Assembly (NCBI GenBank): GCA_947462335.1
Contig: OX381714.1
Coordinates: 18,882,618 to 18,946,617, forward strand
DNA length: 64,000 bases
Source: Harmothoe impar
Lineage: Eukaryota > Annelida > Polychaeta > Phyllodocida > Polynoidae
Direction: 5' to 3'
In this document: piece by piece, positions 41,042-55,436 of the stretch
Position numbering within the stretch: the stretch's first letter is position 1
How the letters are laid out: the number at the start of each line of letters is the position of its first letter
Position numbers and translations under genes: made by a program
Notes under the pieces: model-generated
What the model saw: only the letters and a program-made list of their open reading frames with translations
Database searches by the model: none
Told to the model about the DNA's origin: nothing

Positions 41042-43249
41042 GTGAGTGCATATAACCTTCTCATCTAGCCCTCTACACACCCTCTTCCAGGTTCACAAAC
41101 TAAGTCAAACACTTTTTTGTTTTGACCCCCCCCCCCCCCCCCCCAATACACACACATCCCCGCCTTCCCCAAGAACCAGAACAAAGAATGTGGGTTCTTG
41201 CCTGTTCTGTTGTCACTGTCAGTTGACTTTTAGCCCAAATCATAACAAAATACACCACATTTTAAGAAGTTAGGGCCTATATAATAGTTTAGACTAGAGT
41301 ATTTGACCCTTTAAGGGCCGCATAATACTTTATAACTTTCAATGCAGTAGAGTCATTGAGTCTGACTCTGAGATTGCCATTTGTCGTCATGGTATGTATA
41401 CAGCCCGTCCCCCTACAATGGGTGTGGACCACTAAATTCGACACGGCGACATGGCCGTTTTTGGGCCTAGTGACATGCGACATGAGGAAAAACAGAGATA
41501 GTGACATGGGACATGGCCATTTCTTAAAATCGACAGGGTGACATAGCCATTTCTTAAAATCGACAGGGCGACATGGTCATTTCTTAAAATCGACATGGGA
41601 AATCGGGACCCCCCCATCCAGACCCCCCCTACAGGTTTGATGCACTCCCAAAGCCAAGGGTCGGTATGATGCAGTCTCGTTAGGGCTGCATTCATGCATC
41701 ATGATCATGAGTGAAATGACAACAAAGCCAAAGGGCATAGTCATGATACCGTAGTGCATCATTTTTGAGGCCCTTATTCAAAAGCCTATTTTTGAATTGA
41801 AAAGGGCCAATGGAAACAGGAACTTTCATTCATTGAAATTGAAAACAAATAATAAAATACCAATAGTTAATACCCAGTAAGTGGTTAAGATATTAAATCA
41901 AAAATGTTATTTGATAATCTTGATAGATCGGCTTCTCTCTATTATTGTTTACCTCATTTCCTTCCATGGCGTGTGGTTATTTAGGCTACCAGTGGACAAT
42001 CGGAAAATGAATTCTATATAATAATTATTGTATTGTGAAAACGCGTTGCTATTGTGGTAAACTATAGTCTGAAAGATCAGATTTGATTTTTAGATATTGA
42101 TTTCCAAGGCTGGGTTATTGGCCTCCTAGTAGTAGCATGGACCATGGTATGGTATTGATTCTACTGCTTGCCCTGTACTGCAACCCCCGGAGCAGAGCAT
42201 GGGTCGGGGGGGGGGGGGCTGGCATGGATGTGGCATCCCTGGATCTGCATGTACGCACAGATTCATATCGGGGCACCCCCCCCCCCTCCATAAGAATCTC
42301 AGACCTCTCCAGTTTAAGCCAATCACACTTTTCCACCACACTCCAATGGGTACCAGTTATTACAGGTATAATGCCACATAGAAATTCTGTAGAGAAGACC
42401 AGGGAATTATTTCACTGACCTAAAATGTATTTCGCTAGGCGCTTATATAGGCCTGAACCCGCTAATAAAGGCAGCATATTGCTACCGTACTTAGTCTTAG
42501 TGCTCGATGCCCACTGTAGTCGATCAGTATGCATGAATGCATGAAGTTGCAATTGCCAGTGCTATATATTCATGCATCATGCCGACCCTATGGGGTACGA
42601 ATCCTGAAGCGTTAATTGGCATGATCATGTATGAATTGATGCAACCCTGGCGATTTGACTCACCAGTGCTGCATTCATGCATGCGGCATGACAAATAGCA
42701 TATCTCATCAAAGCATTATGCGGCCCTTAAAGGGTTAATTACTCAATACACATCAACTGTGAATTAAGGGACGTTTACAAATGACGATCGATGTGGCTTG
42801 TGTGGGAGGCAAATGGCCTGTGTAAGATCTCACCACACAGGGCACAGTGGCATGTGTGCATTGAAAGCCAAAATCACACGATATTGTAAACCAATTTCCC
42901 TCCAAAAAGTGACTGCATTTGCGAACGTTCCCTAGAATATAAACCGTCTTACCAAATATAGCAAGGCTACTCTGACCTCCGTCTATTTAGCAGTTAGCCT
43001 CCTGCACATATGCTTCAGGGCTGCGGTCTGCAGCTTAGGGAACGTTCACAAATTACATGGTCAGCTATGTGGGTTACAAAGACCCCAACCCAATATTGGC
43101 CTATGCCAATGTATAGACCGGGTCATATGTCCCATCACTAAAACCCAAAGAGCCAGCCCTGGTTGGTGACATCATTTGTGAACCTTCCCTCCATCTGCTA
43201 AAATGTACAATCACGGCATGTTCTCTGCCTGTTGCAGTACACGGACTGT
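41042..43249. other. Probable intron or intergenic DNA with MITE copies
   Basis: Contains a poly-C run (about 41127-41145), GACATGGCCATTTCTTAAAA tandem words (41503-41600), and two degenerate members of the TTAACCC family: about 41304-41765, interrupted, and about 42459-42738. No exon is seen. Confidence 0.5.
42459..42738. mobile_element. TTAACCC-family element (degenerate left end)
   Basis: The right end is GCGGCCCTTAAAGGGTTAA. The interior has GCATGAATGCATGAAG and GTGCTGCATTCATGCATG words like the copies at 46600, 51087 and 59715. Confidence 0.65.
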
Positions 43250-44176
43250 CATAGTCATACAGTACGTTAGCCAGTCCTGTACACAGACCCATAGTCATAC
43301 AGTATGTTAGCCAGTCCTGTACACAGACCCATAGTCATACAGTATGTTAGCCAGTCCTGTACACAGACCCATAGTCATACAGTATGTTGGCCAGTCCTGT
43401 ACACCGACCCATAGTCATACAGTATGTTAGCCAGTCCTGTACAGACCCATAGTCATACAGTATGTTAGCCAGTCCTGTACAGACCCATAGTCATACAGTA
43501 TGTTAGCCAGTCCTGTACACAGACCCATAGTCATGCAGTATGTTAGCCAGTCCTGTACAGACCCATAGTCATACAGTATGTTAGCCAGTCCTGTACACAG
43601 ACCCATAGTCATACAGTATGTTAGCCAGTCCTGTACAGACCCATAGTCATACAGTATGTTAGCCAGTCCTGTACAGACCCATAGTCATACAGTATGTTAG
43701 CCAGTCCAGTACACAGACCCATAGTCATACAGTATGTTAGCCAGTCCTGTACACAGACCCATAGTCATACAGTATGTTAGCCAGTCCAGTACACAGACCC
43801 ATAGTCATACAGTATGTTAGCCAGTCCTGTACACAGACCCATAGTCATACAGTATGTTAGCCAGTCCTGTACACAGACCCATAGTCATACAGTATGTTAG
43901 CCAGTCCTGTACAGACTCATAGTCATACAGTATGTTAGCCAGTCCAGTACACAGACCCATAGTCATACAGTATGTTAGCCAGTCCTGTACACAGACCCAT
44001 AGTCATACAGTATGTTAGCCAGTCCAGTACACAGACCCATAGTCATACAGTATGTTAGCCAGTCCAGTACACAGACCCATAGTCATACAGTATGTTAGCC
44101 AGTCCTGTACAGACTCATAGTCATACAGTATGTTAGCCAGTCCTGTACACAGACCCATAGTCATACAGTATGTTAG
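43250..44176. repeat. 40/38-bp minisatellite, about 23 copies
   Basis: The unit CATAGTCATACAGTATGTTA plus GCCAGTCCTGTACACAGACC. Some copies lack two bases (CTGTACAGACC), giving 38 bp; others read CCAGTACAC. Copies are highly alike, so the array is young. The minus-strand frame MTMGLCTGLANILYD repeats through it but is only a by-product. Confidence 0.95.
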
Positions 44177-45433
44177 TCGATCATATCAGTTTTCATCTCA
44201 GAGGAGCCCCCCCCCCGTCACACACACACCCCAGCCAGGTGTCATCATGTGTGAACGTCCCCTCCCTCAGTGTGGTAACATGTACAACCGTCACACCTCC
44301 TGCTTACTAGTATTCTCTGCACACAGACATCCTCATACACCTGACAGTGTTACAGCTTGCAGCCCTGTCAGTCTCCATCCCACAGGAGCTACTCAACCCC
44401 CCCCCCCCCACCACCACACTGAGCGGCTCATCTCACCTCTGTGTGATAAATAATTCACTGTACCCCCCCCCCCCCCAACCTCACACCATGAGTCGGAGTA
44501 GCACAGGGTCAGTGCTCGGATTAATTACATGTACTGACGTGTAGAATAGACCCATCTCTTAGCGCCTTTGCACCAGGAGTGCTCAGTCGCCTTTATTTTT
44601 TGTCTGCGATTTAATACTGGTGTCAGCGTCGTGTAAATGTTTTCCTTTTTTTCCTCCTTGTTTTTTTTTTTTTTTTTGGGGGGGGGGGGGGATCACCTGA
44701 TCACGTGCCACCAAGTAGAACTGAAGAAGCAGCTAACTCCACAGAACTAGTGGCGCCGCGGTGCGGCTCTATTTCTAGGAACAAAATATACAGGAGGCTG
44801 GCCTATATCGAGGTGTAGGGTGAGGCTGAGGTCGCTTAATATACCTATGATGTATGGGGGCAGGTATAGGCAGCCACTCCACGTTATACTAGACACAACA
44901 GTGTGCGTGAGAGTTCAACTCAGCTTAAGATGCCGATGTATAGCTGGTATACAAGTCATGTTATAATACAAATGTACACAATACCACATGTATAAGCTCT
45001 GCTCTATAGATAACCGACTGGCCATGGAAAGCGCTGCTCAAGCCTTCAGTGATATTGTGTACGGGTCCATGGCTGTAGCCTTGGACTGGCCTTGGAATAA
45101 TTAAGCTATACTAGGTTCAGACTATCAATACATAAAGTGATAATTTACTTGGCTAAGGACCAATATATATTGATTAAATAAAACAATGTAATCTTGGTCA
45201 GATATGTATACATTCCAGCTATGTCTCAATATCACTACAGCCTATAAGTAATCCTATTATCATAGTTAAACTAAGGTGATAGGATCACATTGTGAAAGCA
45301 GTCAGTGAAGTAGCATTACACTAACACTGTTACTAACAGACACGAGAAACTCCTTATCCTTTCTAACAGCAGATACGTATATCGTCTGGGACTATCAATC
45401 TAGGTGTGGATAAGGGACTATAGCTGTACCCCC
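44177..45433. other. No gene; homopolymer-rich
   Basis: C-runs at about 44207, 44397 and 44465, and a T-run followed by a G-run at 44659-44690. No exon recognised. Confidence 0.45.
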
Positions 45434-45649
45434 TACCATAAAACCTCGCCGTATAACCCGCACCCAGACTTTTTGAGGAAAGTGTATAACCCGCACACTG
45501 GGTCTGCCTACGGCTACTTTAGTACTGCAGTATACACACTATATAAAAAGATTAAAAAATCGTATAACCCGCACATAGACTTCGGGCAATCCTCACGAGG
45601 GTTCTGATTTGTGTATCACCCTGCAGGTTAAATGCACAGTTTTACGGTA
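45434..45649. mobile_element. MITE with TACCATAAAACCTCG ends
   Basis: Left end TACCATAAAACCTCG; right end AGTTTTACGGTA. CGTATAACCCGCAC is repeated three times inside. Related in its tips to 20276-20498 and 15443-15653. Confidence 0.65.
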
Positions 45650-46599
45650 GGTATCCACCTGTTGGGTTAAGAGCAATACAACTTTTACAAAGAAATCACA
45701 AACTATATAGGTAGCTATATAGCGAATCACACCACACTCGGAGCCATCAGAATCTCATTTGCATCCTGATTACTCTTGCCATAGCTCTACCATCATATAA
45801 CATTCTATGGGGTCAGTAAAATGGCCTACAATAAAAATCCTTTGCTTTTGCATAACAAAGCCCTGCATTAAAATTCTACACTGAACAGACCCCATGAACC
45901 TGGCCCCCTAACTGCCCCCGAGTGCAGACCCGTGCCCGGGGGTCAGTGCGTGTGATTAATCAGCATGCAGTCAGTGGGACAACTCCCAGGCCTCAACTAC
46001 CACAAATTACCCTGACTCCCCCAGAGCTAGCTAATATCCAGGCCCACACCCATAGGTGCAGACAGGGCAGCAAACAAAGCGGGATGTACAATACAACTTA
46101 AAGGTGGGGCATTATTAAGGTATGTCATATAATGTATAATGTCTCAGCCTGGGGGCTTATGAAAGAGAAAAAGAGGGATGAGGGGGGGGGGCATAGTATC
46201 TACATTGACTACAGGTTAACCTTTTCTAAGAATTTGACACATATCTGAACTGTTTCTAGTCTTCATTCCCACTTTGTCCCAATTGTGGTTAGTATCCAGC
46301 CAAGCGACTGCACGAGTGTTTTCTACTTTTTGTACCGCCAATGTCCCTCCCTCTATACAACTAGACGTGTATCCATCTATAGTAATATTATACATAGAAA
46401 ACGAAAGTTATGATATCCATGTATCACAATGTAAAACTGAGTCTATTTATAGTACTGAGATATGGTATAACTGTCAGATCATGTATCGGACACCATACCA
46501 CACACATGTGGGAGTCACTTTGAGCTGGTTGCCGAGCAACAACGTGTCTATGTCACTGACAATGCCGCCTGACCGGCAACATATAGTGTAACAGATAAT
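45650..46599. other. No gene recognised
   Basis: A 105-codon frame at 46274-46591 has no recognisable motif. An X-box-like GTTGCCGAGCAAC is at about 46529. Otherwise plain sequence. Confidence 0.4.
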
Positions 46600-46840
46600 G
46601 TAACCCTTTAAGGTGCGCATAATGTGTTATTCCCATGTCGTTATGGTACATGAATGCAGCCCTGGTGATCGAGTAACTCTCCAGGGCTGAATTCAAGCAT
46701 CATCATGCTGACCCCCCGGGAGCGTATCAACCCTGTGGGGCGCCATGATGCATTCACGTACTCGCCAGGGGTGCACTCATGTACCAGGACGACAAAGGGA
46801 ATAATTCATTCAATAAAGCACTATGCGGCCTTTAAAGGGT
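46600..46840. mobile_element. TTAACCC-family element
   Basis: Begins GTAACCCTTTAAGGTGCGCA and ends GCGGCCTTTAAAGGGT. Interior arms ATGAATGCAGCCCTGG and CTCGCCAGGGGTGCACT are inverted relative to each other. Confidence 0.75.
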
Positions 46841-47930
46841 CCCCCGCCCATAAGTGTCCACCTACACAGTAGTATATAACCAGGTGTAGACCCCGGGGGG
46901 GGCACTGAGGTATGTTTTGGATAACAACTGCCGCACCTCTCTCAGGAGCGGTAGCGGTGGGTCGACAGAGAGGATGAAAAGTAGGGGCGGTCAGCCCTTC
47001 TTAAAATGGAAAGAAGGGGTGGTGACCCCCCCCCCCCCCTTATGAATGGGGGCCTTAATGCAGGTTTCCTGTGTTGATATAGCAATATTGGAACACAAAC
47101 ATGTTTCTGATTGTTATTTAAGTGCTAATTGGTAAGTTTGCCATTGTTATGTCTGGGACCTGATGCTCAAAGCAGGGGGACTTAGATATAATTTGACCTG
47201 TTTAGGGGGCGGTCACTCCAATAATCTCCCTTAGTATGAAAAGGGAGGGGCGGTCAGTGACCCCCTCAGCCCCCCCCCCCCCCCCCCAAGTTGAGAAGGA
47301 GAGGCTGTACCGCGGCAGTTGCCACTCACCAACATAGTGTCAGTGCCCACCCCGGGGTGTAGACCCACTGTAGACCACGTCTCACCCACACTTAACTTGG
47401 CGGTCCTCCAGGCGGTAGTCTAGTGCTGGGAGCAGGGTGTGTCCCCTACTGGAGGTATCTCCCTCCTGTAGCTGACGAGGGAACCTCGGCTCTACTCACA
47501 CCCATTAGAACCTCACAAACAATGCCCCCCCCCCCCCCGAACAATACGACTAGGCCCCGGGGACAAGGCCAATATTAACAGTCAAAGTTAATTGACTTGT
47601 CTTTCTATTGGGATTCTGGTTTAAAACCAGGGCATTTTTCTCATTTTATTTATGGATGGATTTTTAAAAGTACATGTACTACCCCCCCCCCCCCCGTAAA
47701 CGTACTAGTATATATATATACCTCGGCTTGTTTTCAGTTTCAAATCAGAAATTTCAGATGGAGTTTCATTTTCACAAACAATACGTTGTCTACCGTAATG
47801 CTATATAATATTATAATCATGACCAGTGCACATGGGTCAGGGTGAGGCAGGAGTTATGAGATAATTCTGAGATAGTGGATAGTCGTCAATAAGATAGTCA
47901 TCATATTAGTAGGGAGAGGACACCTGTCTA
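46841..47930. other. No gene; C-runs
   Basis: Poly-C tracts near 47027, 47270, 47526 and 47680, and related AGGGGCGGTCA words near 46983 and 47245. No exon. Confidence 0.45.
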
Positions 47931-48150
47931 TAACCCTTTGAGGACAGCATGTCATAAAAAAATTGCATACTCGCCGGGTTTGCATTGATTTGATATCTTT
48001 AATAGGGAGTGCCTCAACCGCATAGGGTCGACATGACGCTTGAGTGCAGCACTGGCGAGTTACCCGTCAGCGATGCATTAATGCATTATGACGACCAAGG
48101 GCATAAGGATATAATGCATTAAGCCATCATGCCGTCCTTAAAGAGCTAAT
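47931..48150. mobile_element. TTAACCC-family element, diverged
   Basis: Begins TAACCCTTTGAGGACAGCAT and ends GCCGTCCTTAAAGAGCTAA. The interior CGCATAGGGTCGACATGACG matches the CATGCCGACCC block of other copies. Confidence 0.65.
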
Positions 48151-49048
48151 CAGCTGATTCAGCAAAACACACCCCGTGGAGGCTCTGTTCACGTCATCGT
48201 GTTACTAAGTGCTTCTAGGAAGACCGACCACTCACTGGGGAACATGTAGCACCAGTTTTTGTGGGTGGTCTAAAACTTGGAAAGAAACCAAAGTTGTATC
48301 GTCACTTGCAAAAAGTTGATTGCATGATGAGATGTTACATTGTGCCGTGATATGCTAGGTCAGATTTAAATACTTCAAATACTAAACGTTTTTCAAGTGA
48401 AAAACAGTGAATTATCTCAGTACACTAGCGTAGCAAATGATCATACCAGGTAGCAATCGTGTATACAATGTGGCACTTTTTATCCTCATTATGCCCACCT
48501 TCCACAGACCACTAAATGGCCGATTAAGCCATACATTTCCTAAATAACCTGTTCATAATTCGACCAATTAGAGCCCAGTGGACGCTGGGTATTACCTGAA
48601 CAAGTGAGAAATAACTCAGCATGACAATTAGGCGTTTCCCAGCTCAACTTTTTTTATTTTTTTTTTTTATTACTGTGCGGGTATTTCTGTCCCAACGTTT
48701 TGACTTCTGAGAAAGCATTGGTTATTTAGTGCCTTTCTCCAAACACAACAATGCTGTCTAGTTCACTTTACAGCAGAGCACACACCCACAGTGGGCCTCG
48801 GGGAGACTATACATGCAGTTTGCATGAGGGAGATAGTGCCTAGGGTTGAAGAAATATCCATGTGTTAACGATAACATATGTGGAAAACATTTTGTCGGGT
48901 CGGATACATACCTTTTGTTTTTATTTCTATTTTGGTTATTCTATTTTTTTTGACCGAAACTTAGAAGATACTTCCAAAATAAATTAAGATAGGCTGAACC
49001 CTGAAGTCCAATTTCCAAAATATTCTAGATAGATCATGTTTCAATATC
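48151..49048. other. No gene recognised
   Basis: AT-rich; no motif or element found. Confidence 0.4.
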
Positions 49049-49232
49049 AGGGGCGGATCCAGGGGGTGGCCTGGGGGGCACGTGCCCCCCCCTAGACCCC
49101 CGGAGAAGGGGCCCTTGGTATGACTCTTAACTATAGGAAATGTGGTACAGGACCCTAGCTGGCTGTGCCCCCCCTAGACCAACTTTTCTTGGCTGTGCCC
49201 CCCCTAGACCACCCCTTCTGGATCCGCCCCTG
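49049..49232. mobile_element. MITE with CAGGGGCGGATCCAG ends
   Basis: CAGGGGCGGATCCAG at 49049-49063 is inverted exactly at 49218-49232 (CTGGATCCGCCCCTG). The inside is GC-rich, with GTGCCCCCCCTAGACC repeated. The CAGGGGCG tip fits hAT-type elements, but no clear 8-bp duplication is seen. Confidence 0.8.
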
Positions 49233-51086
49233 AATATATACCGTAGATACATATATAGAAGTCTGAAAATGCATTGAACTACGTATCTGAAACGCTAAAG
49301 ACCAAATATGCGGGCCTAAAGGTGATGTTTTTTTGTTGTTTTAAAAAAAAGCATATGCTATACTGTTTCTTCCAAGGAAGAGTCAAAAGAGATACACAAT
49401 ATAGTTATAAATAATCTCACCTTAGGCTCATGAGAATTGGTCAGGTCATTTATATTTCAATGAGTTCCTATTCAGACTGGATAAAGGTAGCGAGTACGAA
49501 AGTAACAACAATAAGGGCCCATATTGTGTGCGTTGACACTGTAGGGAAGAGGACATAAAGGAAGTCACTGGGAGTCATGTGTATTTAATTAAGTACTTGC
49601 CATAAATATACCCTGTCATATATACTTATTCATGAATATAGTGTTGTGTCCAGTCGGTGTTTGGGCGCCTCGAGCTAACTTTTTTTTTCAGTTTCCAGAG
49701 TCGTGTGGCTTTAGTAATCTTGAACCCTCTAGAATATTGTATCACGGACAAGGGCTGACTCAAAAAGTAATTGACAAAACAATTTTCCTTGATTAAACTT
49801 GAAATATTTTTCGATGTATCATTTGCATTCAAAAATAAGATAAAATAGGTCGGGATCCATATTTGCCATGGGCTAGCCATTGTAGGAAGGATTGTTATCC
49901 TACTGAAACGAATGTTCCAAGACTATGGACTTTCTGATATTCTAGGAAAATATTATTCCATACTAGATTACGATTTCTAAAATTATCCACCGCTACTTTT
50001 TCGGTCACATGAGTATGAGAATTGAAGACTATAATATACTGAGCATAATATTGCCATAAGGCTTACACGTATTATTTGATTTGTGATGGCCGTCGTCCAG
50101 TGGGCTCTATATACGGCCTTTATATACTGGGTTTATATAGAAACGAGTATTTACGAGCACGAGTTGACTATTTTAGTCGGGCCATGAACCCATTTGGACG
50201 GTGGCCATAACTCAAGTATGGGTATCGTCATGGTGTGTTGGGGTGTTGTCACATGTTTATGTACATTTCTCACGGTGTTGATAATAGCCATGTTTAAACT
50301 GACCAGCCTGTAAGTGCTATAGAGAAGCAGTCTTTAGTTCTGGGGCTCATACCAGACCAGTAAGAGTGCCACTTTAAAATAACAACGAGCACTTTTATAC
50401 ATGTATACATCAGTGTACCTTGACTGGTATTGGTATGTACCTGTAAGTGGGACGTAGAATTTAATGCATCCATTTGAAATACATGGATTTATGTATCAAG
50501 CTCTACAGCCCCTTGATGTTCATGCATATATGTTCTGAATTTAAATGTGAAAATAATGTGGGTGCTATATTAGAAAAAGGGACCAAAGTACCGCCAGATT
50601 ACATCCAAAAGTAGGAGAGTGAAGTTGGCTCGGCCCCAGCTGCGCCAGTCCACAGAACTACATGTCAACAGCAATTTACCTTTGTCTTTATTACATATAG
50701 GCCTAGTCTGAAATTTATTATACCTTCAAAAACTCAGTCCATAGAGACCAGTCATGTAGTAACACATTTAGAAAGATTTCCATTAGGTACCCCCCCCCCC
50801 CCCGCTAGCCCTCCGTCCCTGTTGGTAAGAAATGACCATGCACTCCCATAGAGTACATGTATATCGTCATCATGCAGGTGCCATGTGGATTGTTAACGCC
50901 AGTCTTAAGGCACACATGTTGGTACCCCGACAGTAACAGGCAGACTGGAGGCAGGACAGGTACGTGTACCTTTCTATAGGGTGGGTGGAGGTGTAACCCG
51001 GCCTCATTGCTGTAAGATACAACCTGTAACCTGCCCCGATCCTCATGAACTGCACAACTCTGTGGTCACATGTCCACCCTAATACG
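49233..51086. other. No gene recognised
   Basis: AT-rich sequence with one C-run (about 50790-50805). No exon. Confidence 0.4.
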
Positions 51087-51328
51087 CTAAGTCCTTTAAG
51101 GGCCGCATAGGGCTTTAATGTGATATGCACTTTGTCCTCATGATGCATGAACGCATCGATCATGCTGAATATATTCGGGAATGTTTCGACCCTATATTAT
51201 AGGATAGGCTTGATCATGCTTTGATAGAGCTGTGGCGAGTTACACGCCAGAGTTAACTGCATTCACGCACCATGGGGACAAATGCAGCTAGAGCACATTA
51301 AAGTAACCTGCAGCCATTAAAGGGTTAA
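51087..51328. mobile_element. TTAACCC-family element
   Basis: Begins CTAAGTCCTTTAAGGGCCGC and ends GCAGCCATTAAAGGGTTAA, with ATGCATGAACGCAT and CATTCACGCACCATG in the arms. Confidence 0.7.
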
Positions 51329-54300
51329 TCTCCACAATGTTCAGCAATGCTATTATGATTGGCAGACCATGTGTAGTGCAGTTACATAACCATGGTCAGT
51401 CCACTCTGTTTAGGCTTAACATTTTCTTGGTATGAGATATGGGGTGATAGAACGGTAATTATCAGACCTAACCGACTGTGATCTGCATGTTTCTTGGTAT
51501 CAGCAAAGAGCATTGAACACTATTTTTAGTTAATCGGCACCTGTTACATACTTGAGCAATTATCTGGCAGTTTAGAATGGCGCAATATTGGAAGGATCCA
51601 TGACATTAAAAAGTAAAAAATATTCCCTAGACAAAAAAAAAAGTGTGTTTCAGGTTACATGGTGTACAAATTTAGGGCAGGTAGGTCGGATATTTTTCTA
51701 AACTTAAGCCTGAAAAGTAACAAGAAATTGAGCTGCAGTACTGACTTACCGACCACCGGGTCGACTCGCTGAGCTTCAACTCGACCCTAAAATAGCCACA
51801 AAATGGCCAGAAATAGTGTGTTTTCCCCACAATTGGATCAGCCCTGTTTTGCTAGGTACGGTCGAGTAACCTGACACACACTATGCTTTAGCTCTACTAG
51901 ACCACATGGAAATACTTGTGTACATTAATGTGACTTTAGGGTTATTGTTATAGTAAGATGCACACAGTGTGTGCCAATTAATACCCAGTCCCTAACGTTG
52001 CACCTTGTTGTATGTACACACAGTGCTGCATGACATGGGGGGCTCTTTAGCAGTGTTGTGGTACGCCTGTACAGTGTGTACGGTACACATACACCATTCA
52101 TCCCCTTAGAGTGGGGAGTAGTGGTCTATATGTTGTTGTGGGTGCCCCCTGATGTCCCATATAGAGGAGATGACGAGTTCACTCATGTCCACAGATCTCA
52201 TGAGCCGTAATGCAAGCACGCCCGGGGCATACTGCCGCTGCTACCTTCTGGTTATAACTTGTGTTATAAGGCCACCGTCTGACAACTTACTGGTACATGT
52301 ACCAACCATATGGATGGTTAAAGGCATGTGTTATAAACATAACATCAATCTTGTGTAGCCTAATTACTAAAAGGCATGCGATTTCTTGTTGATTTCACGC
52401 AAAAATGAATACATGGAATATGTCACTTCTGTGGGACTTTCGCAAATCCATACGGGTTGGTATGTCTCTAGTAGCTCATAGAATTATCGCAGAAAATTAA
52501 AACAATGCATGAAAACTGATAACAGGGTTGCCACCGTCAGGGAAAATGTCAGGGAAGAGTCAGAGTTCCTGGCAACCTTGAATGAAGAATCGCAGGAGCT
52601 AGGAGGGGCATGTCTGCGTACTGTAAACCATTGAGGGTATACTATATATAGTTATGAAGATAAGCATGTGAAAGACTATTAATCCGTTTTCTTCCTCCCA
52701 TTAAAGAACAACGAAGAGTTCAAATTGTGTGAATAATATGCCGATCAACCTTTACTGGAAACCGGTGGAGGTGGGGGGAGGGGATTAAAACACGGGGAGT
52801 GAGTTAATTCAATTTAAACTTATATCATAAAGGAGATTTTCCAGTCGAGCTGTTAGAACTAGATGACAACAAGTTGATCCTTATTTATAAAAAGCCCATT
52901 TTAAGGGTCATTTAATTTGTCATGAATTTTGAGTTTGAATGCTAAATAATGAAGAAAACATATATTAAGAATATACATCCTATTTTAAAATCAATATGAC
53001 ATTAGCTATAATTATTTGTTGGTTTATCTATGTTATACATTATGGACTAGAATGTCTGCCCAATCGATTTTTACATCGACATATGTTTTCGCTTGGGGAA
53101 AGGTGAATTCTGACATCAAAACGTCAATAAATATGATTTCATGCCTTATTTTTCTCAGGAATCAGGGGCAAGTTCCCATCCACAGGTTTATCATCTGGAT
53201 GTTGTTCTACCTCCCATGTCCCACATCTGTGAAATGACCGATAGCAACGTAACAGTAACATATGGGTTTGGTATATACCGGTAGTAATGTTTGTTGTTGC
53301 CTTGCTGGGTCCATAGGAAAGACACAAATAGAAACTAGCAATAACATAATACATGGGGGAAGCATGTTGCTGCCCGGACTTATTCAAACATAGGTCAATG
53401 AAACATGCTATAAATAGATTATATATACAGGCACTTGGGTTGCCATTAATGCAAATATTATTATGTGGGATTTGAGACCATGCATGACTGAGGTGAAAAA
53501 AGATACCTCCATAGAAACCTTTGTGGATGGTTGTTGCACAGGAAATTAGCTTATATTATAATTGTTATATTACAAGTCATTAGGATTAAACTAGTCTAAA
53601 TAAATCAAATTTAATAAAGTGCTATATTGCCTGACAGGAAGTGATTATATTCATCTTATAATGCAATAAAAGAAGACAAAACAATGAAATGATTTCAGTA
53701 ATGTAATTATGATGTATATATCATTTGAGCCCATATCATATTTCATCGTCCTCCCATTTACACATGACATGTAATAAAGAATGATGGTTGTGTCATGATG
53801 AATGTATTTGTCATACATCACACCAAGCTATAAAGATTAATTGATCCAGGTCATCTTCACACTAAAGCTTTGTCAGGACTATATGGTAACTATCTGAAAT
53901 GTCTTGACTCATTTTTCATGGTTATGTCTATAAGAGGTCTAGACTATTTAATTAAGTTGAGACTTCTATTTATATACATATATATGTACATCTCAGCAAT
54001 TCAGCTCCACCTCGATCCAGTATCTGCAGTTATAAATCTAATAGAATGTAGAATTTACTTGCAATAAACACCTACACTTGCATCAATCACCCCTATAGTT
54101 GTATACTCGAGGTATATAGTATGTAAACCATGGAGAACTTAGAAGCCCTCAGCTCCAGGCTAAGTGCTTGAACTAATATGAGTACCGCCACCACCTCCAG
54201 GGTGCCTGTATCGGTATGAATGTGTGCCGAAAGGTCACCCACTGGAGGCAAAGTAAACTTGAATAAGCGGCAATGTAGCAGAATGGGGCACTACATGTAT

Positions 54301-55436
54301 AGTGTATACATACATGTGAACAGCCATACATAAAGGATGCCCCCTCAGAGGCACGTAGGGTATCCTTCTCGCGTGGCTATTCACATAGTATAATTAGCGG
54401 TGTATTATATGCCTGTGTATTTAGGACGTGGGTGTGCATGGTGGGTGCATTTGAGCAAACATTTTGTGAAGTTGGTGACATGTATGCGTTAGGAATGGCT
54501 AGTTAGATAGTAAATGTAATGGGGTATGGACACATTGAGCTATCTGTGAAACAGAATGAACAACCACAGTTTTAGAAATAATGGAGTATATAGTGCTGTG
54601 TTCATGTGATGGCTTGGGGGGTAGTGCTAGATTGGAGATGTTCCCAGAGAACCTGGGCAGAGGTTTAGACCAGGACCCTCGTCTGAAAGTTAACATGTTG
54701 ATATCCCAGAAACGCAAGATATAATGACATTTTAATGGGAAGGAGGGGTATAGTACCAAAGTCGTACATAAATCCGGATATACTGGAGGAAATAAACCTG
54801 GCTGGGCACTGTAATGTAGCGACCGTAACATGGGCTGACTAGGCTGTATTCAGGTAGGTAGGGGTAGGGGTGATAAGGCAACAGACTCAGGTGATAAAAT
54901 CAGCATACAGTGTTCCCCCTTCTCAACCAGGCATTTGTGTACTATACCAACTGAGTACTAGAACACAGACTCACAGACCTGAGGGGTGGAGCACATCCTG
55001 AGGGTGTATAATAGAGGGGTATGAGCAGCTCGCCGCACTATGGGGTGTTAAGTGTCATGCAACTGGATGGTAGCACATTCTTGCAGCTTATGAAATCCCT
55101 CTCTATCGTGATTCTGACTTAATTTCTGATTTCCAGGAAGCTTGAATCATTTAACAACATCATTTATTCAGCTGCACCCACCTTACGTCATCTATATTCA
55201 TGGCTGTACTGAGAAATTTGACTAACATACTATATTTATGAACTAACTTCCATTTAAATCATTTCATATATATAAGTTCAAGAAGCTGGCATAATAATAA
55301 TGAGTTGATAGGGAAATGGTATCGCTATGCAAACAAGTATAATTATGTCGAATTAGTGTATTCAAATGTGCACCTGCGTGTTAGATGAATGGATAAAACT
55401 CAGTTCACATATTGTGACTGGGATTATGACAGCAGC
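51329..55436. other. No gene recognised (about 4.1 kb)
   Basis: AT-rich DNA; short frames without motifs (for example 54499-54831 minus). No element with clear termini was found. Confidence 0.4.

Noticed and set aside
43250..44176. CRISPR-like array
   Set aside because: Units are continuous direct repeats without variable spacers, in an animal genome context.
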